From NCBI GenBank assembly GCA_003223135.1, contig QHXX01000023.1:1-64000 (forward strand): a stretch of 64,000 bases of DNA. Reading direction: 5' to 3'. The notes under the pieces were generated by a model. That model was not told where the DNA came from. It saw only the letters and a list, made by a program, of their open reading frames with translations, and made no database searches. The stretch comes from Acidobacteriota bacterium (GTDB lineage Bacteria > Acidobacteriota > Polarisedimenticolia > Gp22-AA2). Positions 8,677 through 20,683 of the stretch are shown here, piece by piece. Position 1 is the stretch's first letter; each line of letters starts with the position of its first letter. Both the position numbers and the translations under genes were made by a program.

Positions 8677-11600
8677 TCAGAACTCGAATTGGAACCCGAT
8701 CTCGAAGCGACGTCCGAAATCGCGCTGGGCGATGGTCTGCAGCGCTCCGCCGCGGTCCGGCGCCGCCGGTTCGTAGAAGAAGATCCGCAGGTTGTCCCGG
8801 TTGAGGACGTTCTGGATGGTCATGGAAAACTTGGAATTCAGCTTCCCGAGAACGAACGCCTTTTCGGCCTGCAGGTTGATGTTCATCACCGGGTCGTTGC
8901 GCTGATCGTTGCGGCGCGTCAAATGGAATGCACGCTGGTTGTTCTGGTCGGGACGTTCGGGAGTGAACCCGAACAGGAAGCGGCTTTGCTGGTAGTCGAA
9001 GTTGTCCAGGGCGAGGAAGTTGCTGATGATGGTGTACGGCAGACCCGAGCTCCAGGACGCCGTGCCGCCCACTTGCCAGTCGTGCGGCAGGTAGGTCACC
9101 GCGTTGAACTTCACGACGTGCCTCTGGTCGTCCGTCTGGTATCCGAAGGTCTGGCTGATGGTGGCCGGATCGTCGCCGAGCTGCGAGTCGTAGCTGTCCG
9201 CGAAACCCACATTGCGGGAGTAGGTGTAGGAAGCATCCATCTGCCATTTGCGGCTCAGGCGCTTCGTCACCTGCACCTCGATGCCATGATAGCGCGACTG
9301 GTTGATGTTGCCCAGACGATAAATCTGGTTGAAAAAGAAATTGTAGATGTAGAGGTCGGGGCGCCCATCGGGGGTGCGCTGGGCGGTGGCGTCGGCACCC
9401 CCACCCGCCGTCTGCAGCCTGCCGATCACGTCCAGGGGCACTCCTCTATCGTCGTAGCGCAGACTGTGGTTGATGTCCCGATCCTGGAGCTGGTCCCTGT
9501 ACTTCTTGTTGATGTACGTAACCTTCAGAGAGATTTCGGGCGCCAGCTCGCGCTCGAAGCCGGCCGTAAACTCGTCCGAGAACGGCGTCTGCAGCCCGCG
9601 ATCGACCTGCGTGGCGCTGGGGGGCGCCTTGGAGATGGGGTCGCCGATGCCGTTGTCAGGAATGCCGGCGGCGTTGACGCCGTTCGCGTCCGTCAGGTAG
9701 TAGCGGCTGATCGTGTCGGGTCCCTCCTCCGGAACGACGACGTTCAGGAAGAGCCGGTCGTAGTAGCGGCCCCAGTTGGCGAACACCTTGGTCTTCGAGT
9801 CCGCCCACGGGTCCCACGATAGCGACAGACGCGGTGCGAAGTTGTTGTTGGTCAGCCGGAACGCCTCCCGTTCCTGAAAGGTCGCCGCGCCGCGCTCGCG
9901 CAGGACCTCTCGATCGATGTAATTGGTATTGGTGTTCGGATCGTATTTGATCGCCTCTGGATACTGGCTCATGAGGAAGTTGGCCACGAGCGCCGTGGCC
10001 GTGTGGTGCTCTGTCAGCCGCGAGGTCGCGAGGAAATTCAGTCTCGAGAGGTCCTGGTCGATCCGGGCGATGTTGTCATGATTGTCGTTATGGCCGTCGC
10101 CGACCACCGTCCACGGGCTATCGCAGGCTTTCCGGAAATCATTGGTAAAAATTGGATCGTTGCAGTAGCCCCAGCTCTCCAGGCCGTTGTTATCGCCGAC
10201 AAGCTTGTCGGGTAGGCCCCTCTCGCGGCCGGCCAGGGCGTGGATCCTGTCGTACAGACCCCGCTCGGCCACCGGGTCGAAGGGCGTGTAGCCGAACGAG
10301 TCGGTGGTCTCGCGATCGAAGCGCAACCCCACGGTCAACGTCAGGTTCGGGAGCGGCTTGTACGTGTCGATCGAGTACATGCCGAAGGAGGTGCTGGTGG
10401 CGCTATTGAAAACCTCGTTCTCGGCCGGGAGCTGCACGCCAATCCTCGGCTCGATGACGTTGCCGCCCGGTGGCTGGGCGTTCGGGAACAGGATCGGCCG
10501 GAGCAGGGTGTCCTGGTCGTAGGTCTCGTGCTCAACGGCCACCCCCACCTTCATGTCGTGCTGGCCGTGCCATTCGGGCACGAAGACCGTCAGATCCTCC
10601 CTCAAGGTGATGCGTCCCAGGTTGGATGTGTAGTCGGTGCTGCCGCGCTGGTTGAGAATCAGCCCGGCGTTTGGACCGCTGATCCGCAGTGTCTTCTGAT
10701 CCTGCGCGTAACTGCGATCGCCCTGCAGCGGGACGAACTCGCCGTACGGGTAGGTCTCGCCGGTCGACCCGAGCCGCACCCGCTCCCCGTCCGGCCCGAG
10801 ACCGTACAGCGGGTACGAGTCGCCCGGGAGCACGACGGGGCGATCGTCGAGGATCTGATCGAGATTGCGGTCTTCGATGTATGGATGGGGATTGTCTTTC
10901 CAGAACGGGTCCGTGGGATCGAACGTGTCGAGCACGCCGTTGCCGTTTCTGTCCTCGCCAGGATCGAGCTTGCCGTTGTGGTTTCTGTCCTCGTCGATAT
11001 AGTCGAGCTTGCGGTCGCCATCCTGATCTTCGCCCTGGTCGAGCACATGGTTATGGTTCGCGTCCTCCCACTTCCAGTCCGCGTAACCGTCGCAGTCCAC
11101 GTCCTCGCGAGTCACACCCTCGCACCCGGCGCCCGTCCTGGTCAGCTTCCCGTCACGGTCCCTGTCCTCGCCGAGATCCGGCTCGAAGACATCGTTCTTG
11201 TTCCTGTCTTCGAAAACGTCGAACTTGCCGTCACGGTCGTAGTCTTCGCCCGCGTCGGTCTCGGTAGCGTCCCAGAAGCCATCCTTGTTCCGATCGTCGA
11301 ACAGGTGGCCATTGTGGTTCGTGTCGGCTTCCAGCGTCGGGATCGCCTCGGGCGTGATCTTGAAGTGCTGCAGCGTGGTCTCCAGGAAGACGTTCGGGTT
11401 GAAGACCGCGGTCTCCTTCAGGGTCAGGTTCAATCCGCCGCGCTTCTCGGTGTAGCCGGACTCGACCGCCGTGAAGGAGTCGATGCCGAGGTTGTCGTAC
11501 TGCTGCGGATCCCAGGTCGCCGTGAATTGCAGCTTGTGGTTCGTGGACATGTCCCAGGTCATCTTGCCGAAGACCCGGTTCTCCTTGGTGGAACGCACGA

Positions 11601-12558
11601 ACGCCTGGGTCAGGGCGTTGACGGGCTCCTGGAGCTGGATGTACTCGGCCGTGAAATAGTACCAGGCCTTGTCCTTCTTGATCGGACCACCAAGCGACAG
11701 GAATGGGGTGAAGTCGTTGAACTTCAGATCGCGCAGGCCGATCTCGCCCAGACCTCCGTGCAGGTGCGGGTCGTCGATCCCGGCCCCATCGCCGTCCAGG
11801 GTGTTGCCGCGCCAGTAGAAGCTGAAGCGTCCCTGGAACTCGTTGCCGCCCGACTTGGTGACCAGGGTGACGAACCCGCCCTGGCCGCGGCCGTAATCCG
11901 CGCCGGCCCCGGCGGTCTTGACCTCGATCTCATCGATCGACTCGATGTTGATCTCCTGACCCCGCTTCCCGGTCAGCGGATCGTTGGTCGAGACACCATC
12001 CACGAGCGTGATGACGTCGGTATCGCGCGATCCGTGGATCGTCGGATTGCCGTCGCCGTCCACGTCCGACACGCCGGGGGCCAGCGTCAGGACATCCTGG
12101 TAGTCGCGTCCGAGGATCGGCAGGGCATCGATGAACTCGGAATTGAAGACGGTCGATGTGACGGTCGACTCGGGGTTGACGACGTCCCCCTTGGCGGTGG
12201 CGGTGACCTTCTCCTGCATCTCGGTGCTGGGACGCAGCGTGACCGTGACGGTGAAGACCCTTCCGGCGGGGATGTCCACGTCCATTTTGATCGTCGACAT
12301 CTGGGGGAACTGGACCTCGAGGATGTAACCCTTGCCGGCAGGCAGCGGGGCGATGCGGAACTCGCCGCCCGCGTCCGTGACGACCGACTGGTTCACACCA
12401 AGGCTTTCGTTCTTGAGGAGAATGCGGGCCGTGGGCAGGGGCTGGCCGTCCTTGTCGACGACTTTTCCTTTCAGGCCCGAGGTCGCCTGGGCGAAGACCG
12501 GGAGGTTGAAGGCCAGGATCAGACAGCCGGCGAGAAGGAGCAGTCGTCTGGCGACCAT
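8677..12558 (-). CDS. TonB-dependent receptor (Oar/CarboxypepD_reg-like) with Asp/Asn-rich calcium-binding-type repeat insertion
   Basis: Signal peptide MVARRLLLLAGCLILAFNLPVFAQ; GLKGKVVDKDGQPLPTARILLKNES carboxypeptidase-regulatory-like domain; plug NSEFIDALPILGRDYQDVLTLAPGV; terminal aromatic FEIGFQFEF. Confidence 0.92.
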   Translation of the reverse strand: MVARRLLLLAGCLILAFNLPVFAQATSGLKGKVVDKDGQPLPTARILLKNESLGVNQSVVTDAGGEFRIAPLPAGKGYILEVQFPQMSTIKMDVDIPAGRVFTVTVTLRPSTEMQEKVTATAKGDVVNPESTVTSTVFNSEFIDALPILGRDYQDVLTLAPGVSDVDGDGNPTIHGSRDTDVITLVDGVSTNDPLTGKRGQEINIESIDEIEVKTAGAGADYGRGQGGFVTLVTKSGGNEFQGRFSFYWRGNTLDGDGAGIDDPHLHGGLGEIGLRDLKFNDFTPFLSLGGPIKKDKAWYYFTAEYIQLQEPVNALTQAFVRSTKENRVFGKMTWDMSTNHKLQFTATWDPQQYDNLGIDSFTAVESGYTEKRGGLNLTLKETAVFNPNVFLETTLQHFKITPEAIPTLEADTNHNGHLFDDRNKDGFWDATETDAGEDYDRDGKFDVFEDRNKNDVFEPDLGEDRDRDGKLTRTGAGCEGVTREDVDCDGYADWKWEDANHNHVLDQGEDQDGDRKLDYIDEDRNHNGKLDPGEDRNGNGVLDTFDPTDPFWKDNPHPYIEDRNLDQILDDRPVVLPGDSYPLYGLGPDGERVRLGSTGETYPYGEFVPLQGDRSYAQDQKTLRISGPNAGLILNQRGSTDYTSNLGRITLREDLTVFVPEWHGQHDMKVGVAVEHETYDQDTLLRPILFPNAQPPGGNVIEPRIGVQLPAENEVFNSATSTSFGMYSIDTYKPLPNLTLTVGLRFDRETTDSFGYTPFDPVAERGLYDRIHALAGRERGLPDKLVGDNNGLESWGYCNDPIFTNDFRKACDSPWTVVGDGHNDNHDNIARIDQDLSRLNFLATSRLTEHHTATALVANFLMSQYPEAIKYDPNTNTNYIDREVLRERGAATFQEREAFRLTNNNFAPRLSLSWDPWADSKTKVFANWGRYYDRLFLNVVVPEEGPDTISRYYLTDANGVNAAGIPDNGIGDPISKAPPSATQVDRGLQTPFSDEFTAGFERELAPEISLKVTYINKKYRDQLQDRDINHSLRYDDRGVPLDVIGRLQTAGGGADATAQRTPDGRPDLYIYNFFFNQIYRLGNINQSRYHGIEVQVTKRLSRKWQMDASYTYSRNVGFADSYDSQLGDDPATISQTFGYQTDDQRHVVKFNAVTYLPHDWQVGGTASWSSGLPYTIISNFLALDNFDYQQSRFLFGFTPERPDQNNQRAFHLTRRNDQRNDPVMNINLQAEKAFVLGKLNSKFSMTIQNVLNRDNLRIFFYEPAAPDRGGALQTIAQRDFGRRFEIGFQFEF

Positions 12559-12770
12559 TGCGATGAACCTCCGGGCGGGGCGTGTCGAAGCCCTCCGTCC
12601 CCTTGTGTGCACCGGCCCGTGATCAGCCCTTTTGCCGTGAGCGATTCTAGAGAAGTCTAAGGAAACTACCGAGACCGTGTCAAGGGAAAGCCGCCGCGGG
12701 TCCCGCTCCTCCCCATCCCGTTCATCGGCCGACCCGACGGGTGAACCGCCGGTCCCTGAGCTGCAGCGTA

Positions 12771-12798
12771 ATTCTACCGTCAAGCCTCGCGCTGTCAA
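12771..12798 (-). promoter_or_regulatory. Sigma-70-like promoter upstream of TonB receptor (TTGACA-N16-TAGAAT)
   Basis: Minus strand TTGACAgcgcgaggcttgacggTAGAAT. A second candidate TTGACA-N17-TTAGAC lies at 12655-12683. Confidence 0.55.
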
Positions 12799-12810
12799 GG
12801 AGATGATGGT

Positions 12811-12843
12811 CCCCCCGCTGCGGGGTATATACAGCAGGGGGGG
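12811..12843. terminator. GC-rich imperfect hairpin between response-regulator stop and TonB-receptor promoter
   Basis: CCCCCCGCTG cggggtatata CAGCaGGGGGGG; arms complementary except one bulged A; follows the NtrC-type gene stop on the minus strand. Confidence 0.45.
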
Positions 12844-12872
12844 AGGTATTGCCGGACGGGTTCCTGGGGTTC

Positions 12873-14299
<1,427 letters not shown>

Positions 14300-14303
<4 letters not shown>

Positions 14304-17110
14304 GCCGAGGCTCTCCTTTCATCCACCGCGGGCAGGCTCACCACGAAGCGCGAGCCTTCCCCCGGGCTGCTCTCCGCCGACAGCGTCCCGGAGTGCTCCT
14401 TGACGATGCCGTAGGACACCGAGAGCCCGAGACCGGTCCCCTGGCCCCGCGGCTTGGTCGTGAAGAATGGGTCATAGATTCGCTCCAGGTGCTCCGGCGG
14501 GATGCCGCAGCCGGTGTCGCTCACATCGATCTGGACCCGCCCCGAGGCCGCGCGCGCCGCCACCGTCACCGTGCCTCCGCCCGGCATCGCGTCCACCGCG
14601 TTCAAGAGCAGATTCATCAACACTTGTTGGAGCCGGCCGCGGTTGCCGTTCACCCGATCCAGCGGACCCTGGATGCGGCGCACCAGGTCGATCCGGCGGC
14701 CGCGCAGGTGGGGCTCGAACAGGCCCAGGGTCTCCGTCACCATCTCCTCGACGTCCAGGGGCCGGTAGTCGCCGTCGCGCTGGCGCGAGAAGTTCAGAAG
14801 GCTCGAGGCGATCCCGGCCGCCCGGAAGGCCTGTTGCTCGATCTTCTTGAGGATCGAGTACTCGGGATCGTTCTGAGTGCGCTCCTCCAGCAGCATCTGC
14901 GTGTAGGACGAGATCCCGGTGAGCGGCGTGTTCACTTCGTGGGCGATGCCGGAGGCCAGGAGTCCGATCGAGGCGAGGTGATCGCGGCGCTGCAGGTCCT
15001 GCTCTCGCAGCACCTGCTCGGTGACGTCGTCGACCGTGATGACGCGGCCGCGCGGCCGCCCCGCCGGGTCGCGCAGGGCGGCCTGGGTCAGGCTGACGAT
15101 CAGTCTGCGGCCGTCGCGCGTGCGCAGGGATGAGCGGTAGACCCGCAGCCCGCCGTCGGGAAGGTCGTCGCCGGCGCCCCGGGCCGCCCCGTCGGCCGCC
15201 AGGGTGAACACCCCGGCGGGCATCACCTGGGACAGCGACTGGCCGAGGATCCGGTCGCGACCCGCACCGTAAAGGTGCTCGAAGGCGCGATTCACGTTGA
15301 CCACCCGGCCCTCCGAGTCGGTGACCAGGATGCCGACGCGGCTGCTTTCCAGGATGCTCTCGTTGAACTCGCGCAGCGCCTCGACCTCCTGGACCTTCTC
15401 GTGCACCGCGCTGTACAGGCGCGCCCCCTCGAAGGCGACCGCCGCGTGACGGCAGAGCGAGATCAGAAGTTGTAGATCTTCGCTGGTGAGCGGCTCGCCG
15501 CCGCGCGGCGTCCCGACTCCGAGCACCGCCACGATCTCTCCCTCGACCGTCATCGGCACGAGGTATTCGAGGCCCAGCGTGTCAATCAGGTAGGCCCCTG
15601 TCGACGTCTCGCCGGCGCCGGGGTGGTCCCGCAGCGACAGGTAATCGACGTTCACCAACATCTTCAGAAGAGGGTCGTCGAGGTCGAACGTCTGCTCCCG
15701 AGATCCGCCGGCCAGGCGGCGCCCCGCGTGCTCGCGCACGAAGACGCGAGCGGATTCGAGGTCGAACGTCCGCTCGACCCGGCCGATGAACTTCGCGCGC
15801 AGCGTCGGCAGGCTCAGCTCGCGGTTGAGCGCCTCGCTGAACTCATTCAGGGTGCGGCGGTAATCGTAGCGCTCCCGGTAGAAGAACTGGTCGACCACGC
15901 TCTTCAGCCGCCGGTGAACGCGCGGGTAAAAGATCGCCATCAGAAAGGTCGCCAGGATCAGGGCCAGATTCAGGCCGCGCGGCGTCATCTCTCCCGTGGC
16001 CCGGTCCATGACGACGTAGCAGGCGGCGTAGGTCGCCGCCGCGGTCAGGAGCAGGCCGATGGCGACGATGCCCCGCTTGAGGAAGATGTCCAGGTCCAGG
16101 AGGCGGTAGCGGACGATCGCCGCGGCGAAGGCGAGCGGGATGACGGCCATCGGCAGGAGCGACAGGTCGCTCCACCCGCCGATGCGGATGTTGAGCGAGC
16201 GCGGCACCAGGTAGAAGAGGGCCGCCGGCAGGAAGCCGACGAGACTCCCCCACGCCATCCATTTGAGCTGCCAGCGGGTCTGCAGCCTGGTCGCCGACAT
16301 ATATGAGAGCACCGCCTTGACGATCCCGGTGATGACGAAGACGGCGATGTAGAGCTCCTCCAGGCGCTCCTTGAAGCGAATCGCGGCCATGGGGTCGGCG
16401 AACCGGTAGACCTGCCTGAGCGGTATTAAATAGAGGTTGTAGGCGAACAGCGCCGCGGCCGGGAGGTAGAAGGCGGCCCGCCGGAACTTCCTCAGGCTCG
16501 AGCCGCGGTCCTCGTCGGCCAGCGCCCAGGTGATGTGCAGGAACAGCGCGGGCGCCAGGAGCCAGCCGGCCAGATCGCCCCAATATCCGGACCAGTCCAG
16601 CCAGCTGCCCTGCCCCTCGCTCTTCAGCACGAGCACCATGAACATGGCCTGACAGAGGACCGCGAAGGGAATCGCCGCGCGGGCCCGCGTGGCGCGGAGC
16701 CACACGACCACGCCGACGCCCAGAAAGGTCAGCCCGACGAGGGACAGGTAGTAGTAGACGGGCGTTCCGCCACCCACCCAGTTCGGGCGGACGATCAGGG
16801 ACGTCTCCTCGCCGTCACGCTCCACGAGGTAGGAGATCGGCGTGCCGCGTGGGACGGTATAGGTGGCGTCCTCCGCATCCACCGCGGAGGCGATCGTGCG
16901 ATCGTTGATGACCCGCAGGCGATCTCCCGGGCGAAGTCCGCTCTTCCAGGCGGGCGTCCTGGGGATGACGGTGTCGGCCAGGACGCCGCGGCCGGAATCC
17001 ATCCACTCGACCCCGGTCTCCGGGGCCATCAGAGTGACCTGGTTGAAGAAGTAGATCGCTCCCCAGGCGAGGAGCAGCGCCGAAATTCCGACCGCCAGCG
17101 TCTTTCTCAT
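14300..17110 (-). CDS. Sensor histidine kinase: PDZ-like periplasmic domain, multi-TM, GAF, PAS, HisKA, HATPase
   Basis: MDSGRGVLADTVIPRTPAWKSGLRPGDRLRVINDR (PDZ-like); multiple hydrophobic segments; IAHEVNTPLTGISSYTQML (H-box); VLMNLLLNAVDAMPGGGTVTV; DTGCGIPPEHLERIYDPFFTTKPRGQGTGLGLSVSYGIV. Overlaps regulator start. Confidence 0.95.
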
Positions 17111-17126
17111 CCCCGGCGTTCGCCTC

Positions 17127-19265
17127 TCAGAAGGAGATGTCCACGCCGCCCGTGACGCGTGACGCGGCGCCCGAACCGGGCAGGGTCGAGGAGCCCTCGA
17201 GCGAGTCGTACAGCAGTCCCTGGTAGGCCATCAGAACCCGCCAGTGCGCGTTGGCGATGGGCGAAAAGGGAAGGTCCTGGAGCACCGCGAGGTCGAGGCG
17301 GCGGTAGTCGACCGAGGCCCCCGCGCCCGACTCGCCCATTTCCGTCTGGCCCACGACCCTGCGGTAGTCGATCCGAACCTCGGTCTCGGTCGGCTCGATC
17401 ATCGCCCGCAGGGCCGTCAGGTAATACCGCGCCTGACCTTCCTGCAGCTCGACGAGGGGGCCATCGCTGAGGATCGGGCTCAACCGTCCCTGCACGCGGC
17501 CGACGCTTCCCATGAGGATGCCGCGCACGAAGCCGAACCCGCGCTGCACCTCGATCTCCATCTCATGCCGACCCGCCGCCGCGTCACCCAGGACAAGCAC
17601 GCCCTCGTCGAGGAGCCCGGCCGGCGGCTTCGCCGGCCCCTCCCCGTCGGTGACCTCCTGGAACGGCCTGTACGACAGGGTGGCCGCGAACTGCAGGCGA
17701 TCCTCCGGCCGGCGCTCCACGCCGATCTCGTAGCCGAGGCGCGCCCCCTCGCGACGCATGTCGCGCCCTTCCGCCGCCGAGACCGCCGGAAGCGACGGCC
17801 GCCCGTCGTCGACGCGGTACGTCAGGGCCGAGCGCAGCCGCAGATCGCTTGCTTCCAAAAGCGTGGTCGTCAGTCCGACCCGCGGCACGACGTAGGCGCT
17901 TCCTGAAGTGAGATCGTTGTGGTAACCGAGACCGTAATTCACGACGTAGCGATCGGCGACGCGCCAGTCGTCCACGCCGAAGAAGCTCAAAGCACTCCCC
18001 AGCCGGCCCGCCTCGAGCGGGACAGCGCCGGAGTCCACGCCGGAGAGGTGCGCCCCGCTGTCGCCCAGGTCGTAACGGTACGAATGGATGCGCATCCCCA
18101 GACCGAAGGCGTGGTTTTCCGAATGCAGGGCCAGGCCCGCGGCCGCTCCCACCGATCGGTCCGCCAGGCGGCCGGCATCTCCTTCGCCGGGCGGGCGCGA
18201 TTCGAGGAGTCCCTGCCCATCGGCCGGCTGCCGGACGGCCGCCTCCAGGTACGTACCCACGACATACAGCACAGCGTCCTCGCCCAGCTTCCGGTCCCAG
18301 CGGGCACGCAGGGCGGCGGTCTTCTGCGCTTGATCGAGGCCATCGGCCGAGGATCCCGGATCGAAGAGGTAGCGGCTGGTGGCGTAACGGACTTCCGATT
18401 TCAGACCGTCACTCGGGCCGAGGCGATAGTCGAAGCCCACGCCCAGGCCGGTGGTCGTTCGCCCCGTGCGCGCGGCTTCGGCGCCGGCCAAAACCGCGGT
18501 CGTCCTCCCGGCGAGCCCGTCGAAGCGCCACATTCCCTCCTCGCCAATGGCACCGCGCAGCGCCAGGCGCGTGGATCGACCGGACGCGTCCCCCAAGCCC
18601 GGGATTCCGCCGCCAAACAGATTCGACCCGCTGAAATTTTGAATGAACTCCCCGTCGATGGGCGGCAGCCGCATCCCCGTGGCCACCCGCCTGGAGCCCG
18701 TGCCGCCGCGGTCCGAAACGAACACCGTTCCGTCGAGCGGGCCCCGGAGACCTGCCTCCACGTCGCGCAGCGCGTCCCGGTCGGAGCGGCGAAGGATCCA
18801 ATCGAGGCCGCGATCACGCCCCGGAGGTATCTCCGACTTCGCGTCGACCGCAGCGCTCTCCGCCCTCATGCGAACTTCGACGAGGTCGCGCGCCAGGAGA
18901 TTCACTTCCGCGAGGGCGACTTCGTACCCGGGCTTGAAGGCCGCGATCCGATACCGCCCCACCGGAAGAAGCACCCCGAATGTGCCGTCGTGAGAGCTCT
19001 TCAGCACCCGATCCACGACGTCGTCCGCCGCAGCGCCAAAGAGCAGTCCGGCGCGCAGCTCCGGCGCGCTCCGCGCCCGACCTAGCTGCGTGACGAACAC
19101 GGTGGTGTCGGCGACTCCGGCCCCCCGCGCGTCGATCACCTGCCCCGCGAGCATCCTGTCCTGGGCGAGGGCAGGCGGCACGACAGCACCGGAAACGATC
19201 AGGAGGACAACGAGCGCGAGGCACGCGTTCCCGGAACGGATCTTCAATTGGCTCTCCCGGTGCAA
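17127..19265 (-). CDS. Outer-membrane beta-barrel-like protein with N-terminal carboxypeptidase-regulatory-like domain
   Basis: Signal LALVVLLIVSGAVVPPALAQ; RMLAGQVIDARGAGVADTTVFVTQLG...GRYRIAAFKPGYEVA; alternating strand pattern and C-terminal VTGGVDISF. Confidence 0.68.
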   Translation of the reverse strand: MHRESQLKIRSGNACLALVVLLIVSGAVVPPALAQDRMLAGQVIDARGAGVADTTVFVTQLGRARSAPELRAGLLFGAAADDVVDRVLKSSHDGTFGVLLPVGRYRIAAFKPGYEVALAEVNLLARDLVEVRMRAESAAVDAKSEIPPGRDRGLDWILRRSDRDALRDVEAGLRGPLDGTVFVSDRGGTGSRRVATGMRLPPIDGEFIQNFSGSNLFGGGIPGLGDASGRSTRLALRGAIGEEGMWRFDGLAGRTTAVLAGAEAARTGRTTTGLGVGFDYRLGPSDGLKSEVRYATSRYLFDPGSSADGLDQAQKTAALRARWDRKLGEDAVLYVVGTYLEAAVRQPADGQGLLESRPPGEGDAGRLADRSVGAAAGLALHSENHAFGLGMRIHSYRYDLGDSGAHLSGVDSGAVPLEAGRLGSALSFFGVDDWRVADRYVVNYGLGYHNDLTSGSAYVVPRVGLTTTLLEASDLRLRSALTYRVDDGRPSLPAVSAAEGRDMRREGARLGYEIGVERRPEDRLQFAATLSYRPFQEVTDGEGPAKPPAGLLDEGVLVLGDAAAGRHEMEIEVQRGFGFVRGILMGSVGRVQGRLSPILSDGPLVELQEGQARYYLTALRAMIEPTETEVRIDYRRVVGQTEMGESGAGASVDYRRLDLAVLQDLPFSPIANAHWRVLMAYQGLLYDSLEGSSTLPGSGAASRVTGGVDISF

Positions 19266-19312
19266 AGCGCAGACGAACGAGCCAGCGGGCGAGGGCGTGC
19301 AAAAAGCGGCTC

Positions 19313-19342
19313 ATTCTGTATGAACTGGCGCCTCCAAGTCAA
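19313..19342 (-). promoter_or_regulatory. Sigma-70-like promoter for outer-membrane/kinase/regulator operon (TTGACT-N18-CAGAAT)
   Basis: Minus strand TTGACTtggaggcgccagttcataCAGAAT, about 50 nt upstream of the ATG at 19265. Confidence 0.5.
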
Positions 19343-19381
19343 ATTTTTGGACGTTCTGGCGCCGGTCGGGAAGGTGGGGGG

Positions 19382-20338
19382 TTAGAAGGTACCGACAACC
19401 GAAAGACGGTAATGCACGCGTTTCCAGCCCTCCTCGGGCCCCGACGAGTGCACGTCGATGTCGACCTCGCTCTTTTCACCCGGCGCGATCACGACCGTGT
19501 CCTCATGATCGATCGGATGAGTCACCGGCGCCGCGTCCGCGCTGACCGTCGCCAGCTCGCCATGCACGCCGATGACAATCTGCATGCGGCCGCCCGACAT
19601 GAGGGTCGGCGTGAGGGTGACCTCCACCTTTTCGCGCCGGTAGCGCTTCGCCCCCGCGACATCCGAATCGAGGGGCACGTTGAAGGAAAAGAGATTGCTG
19701 GCTGCACGGCCCAGGACGGCATGCAGCTGGTTGCTCTTCATGGGCTGGGGATCCTTGTCGCCCTCGGCGCGTGCCACGGACAGGACGAAGTCGACGAAGC
19801 GCAGGTCCGACTCGGACATCGCTCTCGAGGCCGCCGGCGGCGCTTCGCAGCGCACCTTGAGCGCCAGGCGCCCCTGGGTCGCCGCGGAGGCATAGGTGTC
19901 GACCAGGCGCTCCTGCTCCGGCTCCAGGACGATGGTGGCGCGCGTGCGATCCGGCTGGCGCGGCTTGGCCTTTGCCGACCTGCCGGCGACCACGCCCTTG
20001 GTCTCGGTCTCGATGCGCAGCGTGCAGCCGCCTCCCGGACTGAGGATCGGCGTGAGTCGCGTGGTCATCTTCACCATTTCGCGCGCGCCCGACTCTCCCC
20101 CGCGGCTGATGAGCGTCGCCGACTTTTCGAGCACCCCGGTGTCGCCGGAGAACAGGTCGGCCACGTCCGTGCCGAGCGACCAGGTGCCGCGGCGATCGAC
20201 CGCGATCGTCTCGACCGTGACGCGCACGGCGCCGGTCGGCGGGAGGGGAGCGGCGGAGGCTTCGGTCGGCGGCGGGGCGGCACTCACCAGAAGCGGCAGC
20301 GCCGCGATCGACACGAGGACTCGCAGCAGGCGGCTCAT
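19382..20338 (-). CDS. Hypothetical secreted protein
   Basis: Signal [23 protein letters not shown]; no family recognised; followed closely by an AT-richer intergenic gap. Confidence 0.65.
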   Translation of the reverse strand: MSRLLRVLVSIAALPLLVSAAPPPTEASAAPLPPTGAVRVTVETIAVDRRGTWSLGTDVADLFSGDTGVLEKSATLISRGGESGAREMVKMTTRLTPILSPGGGCTLRIETETKGVVAGRSAKAKPRQPDRTRATIVLEPEQERLVDTYASAATQGRLALKVRCEAPPAASRAMSESDLRFVDFVLSVARAEGDKDPQPMKSNQLHAVLGRAASNLFSFNVPLDSDVAGAKRYRREKVEVTLTPTLMSGGRMQIVIGVHGELATVSADAAPVTHPIDHEDTVVIAPGEKSEVDIDVHSSGPEEGWKRVHYRLSVVGTF

Positions 20339-20395
20339 GGCGCAGAGGCTACCACAACGACTCGGGTATAATCACCGCCGAGGCAGCCGCGCGTC

Positions 20396-20683
20396 ATGGC
20401 CATCGCCAAGCAGGAAGTCCGTCACATCGCGAAGCTCGCCAACCTCGATTTCTCCGAGGAAGAAATCGGCCGCTTCACTCAACAGTTCAATTCCATCCTG
20501 GAATACGTCGCACGCCTGGACGCGCTCGACACGTCCGCGATCGAGCCGACCTCGCACGTCGACAGCGGCTCGCACGCGCTGCGGGACGACGTGCTCGTCC
20601 CCTCGATCTCGCGCGAGGAGGCGCTCGCCAACGCGCCGGAATCCGAGCGCGGCCACTTCAAGGTACCGAAGGTGATCGGATGA
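20396..20683 (+). CDS. gatC: Asp-tRNA(Asn)/Glu-tRNA(Gln) amidotransferase subunit C
   Basis: [55 protein letters not shown]...LRDDV. Confidence 0.95.
   Translation: MAIAKQEVRHIAKLANLDFSEEEIGRFTQQFNSILEYVARLDALDTSAIEPTSHVDSGSHALRDDVLVPSISREEALANAPESERGHFKVPKVIG

Noticed and set aside
10240-12660. 806-aa plus-strand ORF
   Set aside because: Antisense of the TonB receptor; low-complexity V/R/D/L composition from GC3-rich codons, no domain motifs.
12560-12870. Sigma-54 (-24/-12) promoter for the TonB receptor, expected from the neighbouring NtrC regulator
   Set aside because: No TGGCAC-N5-TTGC-like sequence found on the minus strand; sigma-70-like TTGACA/TAGAAT boxes fit better.
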